Shown here: one piece after another, positions 43,911-44,299 of the stretch
Layout of the letters: each line of letters begins with the position of its first letter
Position numbering within the stretch: the stretch's first letter is position 1
Assembly (NCBI GenBank): GCA_016462625.1
Contig: JAEMSV010000029.1
Location: forward strand, 1 to 44,299
Direction: 5' to 3'
Source: Solirubrobacteraceae bacterium
Lineage (GTDB): Bacteria; Actinomycetota; Thermoleophilia; Solirubrobacterales; Solirubrobacteraceae
DNA: 44,299 bases
Translations under genes and position numbers: made by a program
Notes under the pieces: model-generated
What the model saw: the letters and a program-made list of their open reading frames with translations, nothing else
Database searches by the model: none
Told to the model about the DNA's origin: nothing

Positions 43911-44299
43911 GGGGTGACCGTGACCGTGCGCTGGACGGTGGTGCGGTTGCCCGCGCCGTCGGTGGCGACGAGCCGGAGCCGGACCTTGAACGTCCGCTTG
44001 GGCTTGCCGAGCAGCTTGGCGCTCGGCTTGAAGGTGATCGTCTGGGTGCCCGTGAGCTTGGTGCTGCGCTCGAGCAGCGCGAGATCAAAGGCCGAGATCG
44101 TCGCCTTCTTTGGCGTGACGCCCATGGTGCTGTCCAGCGTGACGGGTTCGCTCGTGGTGACGCGCAGCTTCAGGCCCTTGCGGAACGCGCTGAGCTTCGC
44201 CTTGCTCGCCAGGGCACCGAGGGTGAGCTTCGGCGCGGTCTTGTCAGCCGCGGCGGGGGCGCTCTGTCCGGCGACCTCGATGGTCGGGCCGGGGACGAC
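43907..44299 (-). CDS. C-terminal part of a secreted Ig-like repeat protein (5' end outside window)
   Basis: The frame is open to the window edge; the first visible residues are VVPGPTIEVAGQSAPAADKT. The visible 130 residues form an Ig-like or cadherin-like beta-sandwich, APKLTLGALASKAKLSAFRK then LKLRVTTSEPVTLDSTM, ending FKVRLRLVATDGAGNRTTVQ plus RTVTVTP. The style (DKTAPKL ... DGAGN) is common in exported actinobacterial proteins. It is coupled to the beta-propeller gene by a 4-bp overlap, so the two are probably exported and used together. Confidence 0.75.
   Translation of the reverse strand, partial: VVPGPTIEVAGQSAPAAADKTAPKLTLGALASKAKLSAFRKGLKLRVTTSEPVTLDSTMGVTPKKATISAFDLALLERSTKLTGTQTITFKPSAKLLGKPKRTFKVRLRLVATDGAGNRTTVQRTVTVTP

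Overview
The window is uniformly GC-rich with almost no non-coding space. Its gene set is actinobacterial: mihF (actinobacterial integration host factor) next to gmk, rpoZ and coaBC; a PyrR-controlled pyr operon; and a rimP-nusA-ylxR-infB translation block. The secreted Gly/Thr-rich beta-propeller protein, the NusA with an added zinc-finger-like tail and the overall layout suggest class Thermoleophilia (Solirubrobacter/Conexibacter-like). That placement is inference; no rRNA is present to confirm it.

Layout. 1-2490 (+): end of azlC, azlD and an OafA-type acyltransferase. 2410-11185 (-): one long informational operon read rimP, nusA, ylxR, infB, DUF503, rbfA, nrnA-type DHH phosphoesterase, truB, ribF, rpsO, 1-Cys peroxiredoxin, with a probable attenuator in front of rimP. 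11274-12031: a small orphan protein and a TPR protein, convergent. 12062-18925 (-): mihF, gmk, rpoZ, coaBC, then a MoxR ATPase / DUF58 / transglutaminase trio. 19166-27810 (-): pyrR-pyrB-pyrC-isochorismatase-carA-carB-pyrD, translationally coupled through 1 to 14 bp overlaps, with a PyrR-binding loop beside the pyrR ribosome-binding site. 27918-30392 (-): RNase Z and a secreted esterase-like protein. 30520-33939: tRNA-Arg(CCG) and a small island. 33949-41503: fatty-acid desaturase, methyltransferase and glycosyltransferase pair, PEP-mutase-family enzyme, PAS-GGDEF diguanylate cyclase, MFS transporter, SelO. 41505-44299 (-): two secreted proteins, the second cut by the window edge.

The most unusual part is 30548-33939. 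A 48-bp direct repeat of the 3' part of tRNA-Arg brackets about 3.3 kb with no recombinase. Inside are eight small genes, all on the minus strand, each alone and separated by 60-154 bp. Five gaps carry a recurring element with core TCGTCCRRRGCRNNAG, and the other two carry degenerate versions. One gene has a 1-bp frameshift. This looks like a gene-cassette array, but it lacks the GTTRRRY/RYYYAAC boxes of integron attC sites. Other points worth a second look are the rimP-nusA leader, the NusA tail, the ylxR start codon, a repeated palindrome TGAAYGCCRTTC in three intergenic regions, and a recurring TANNNT-N7-start arrangement suggesting leaderless mRNAs.
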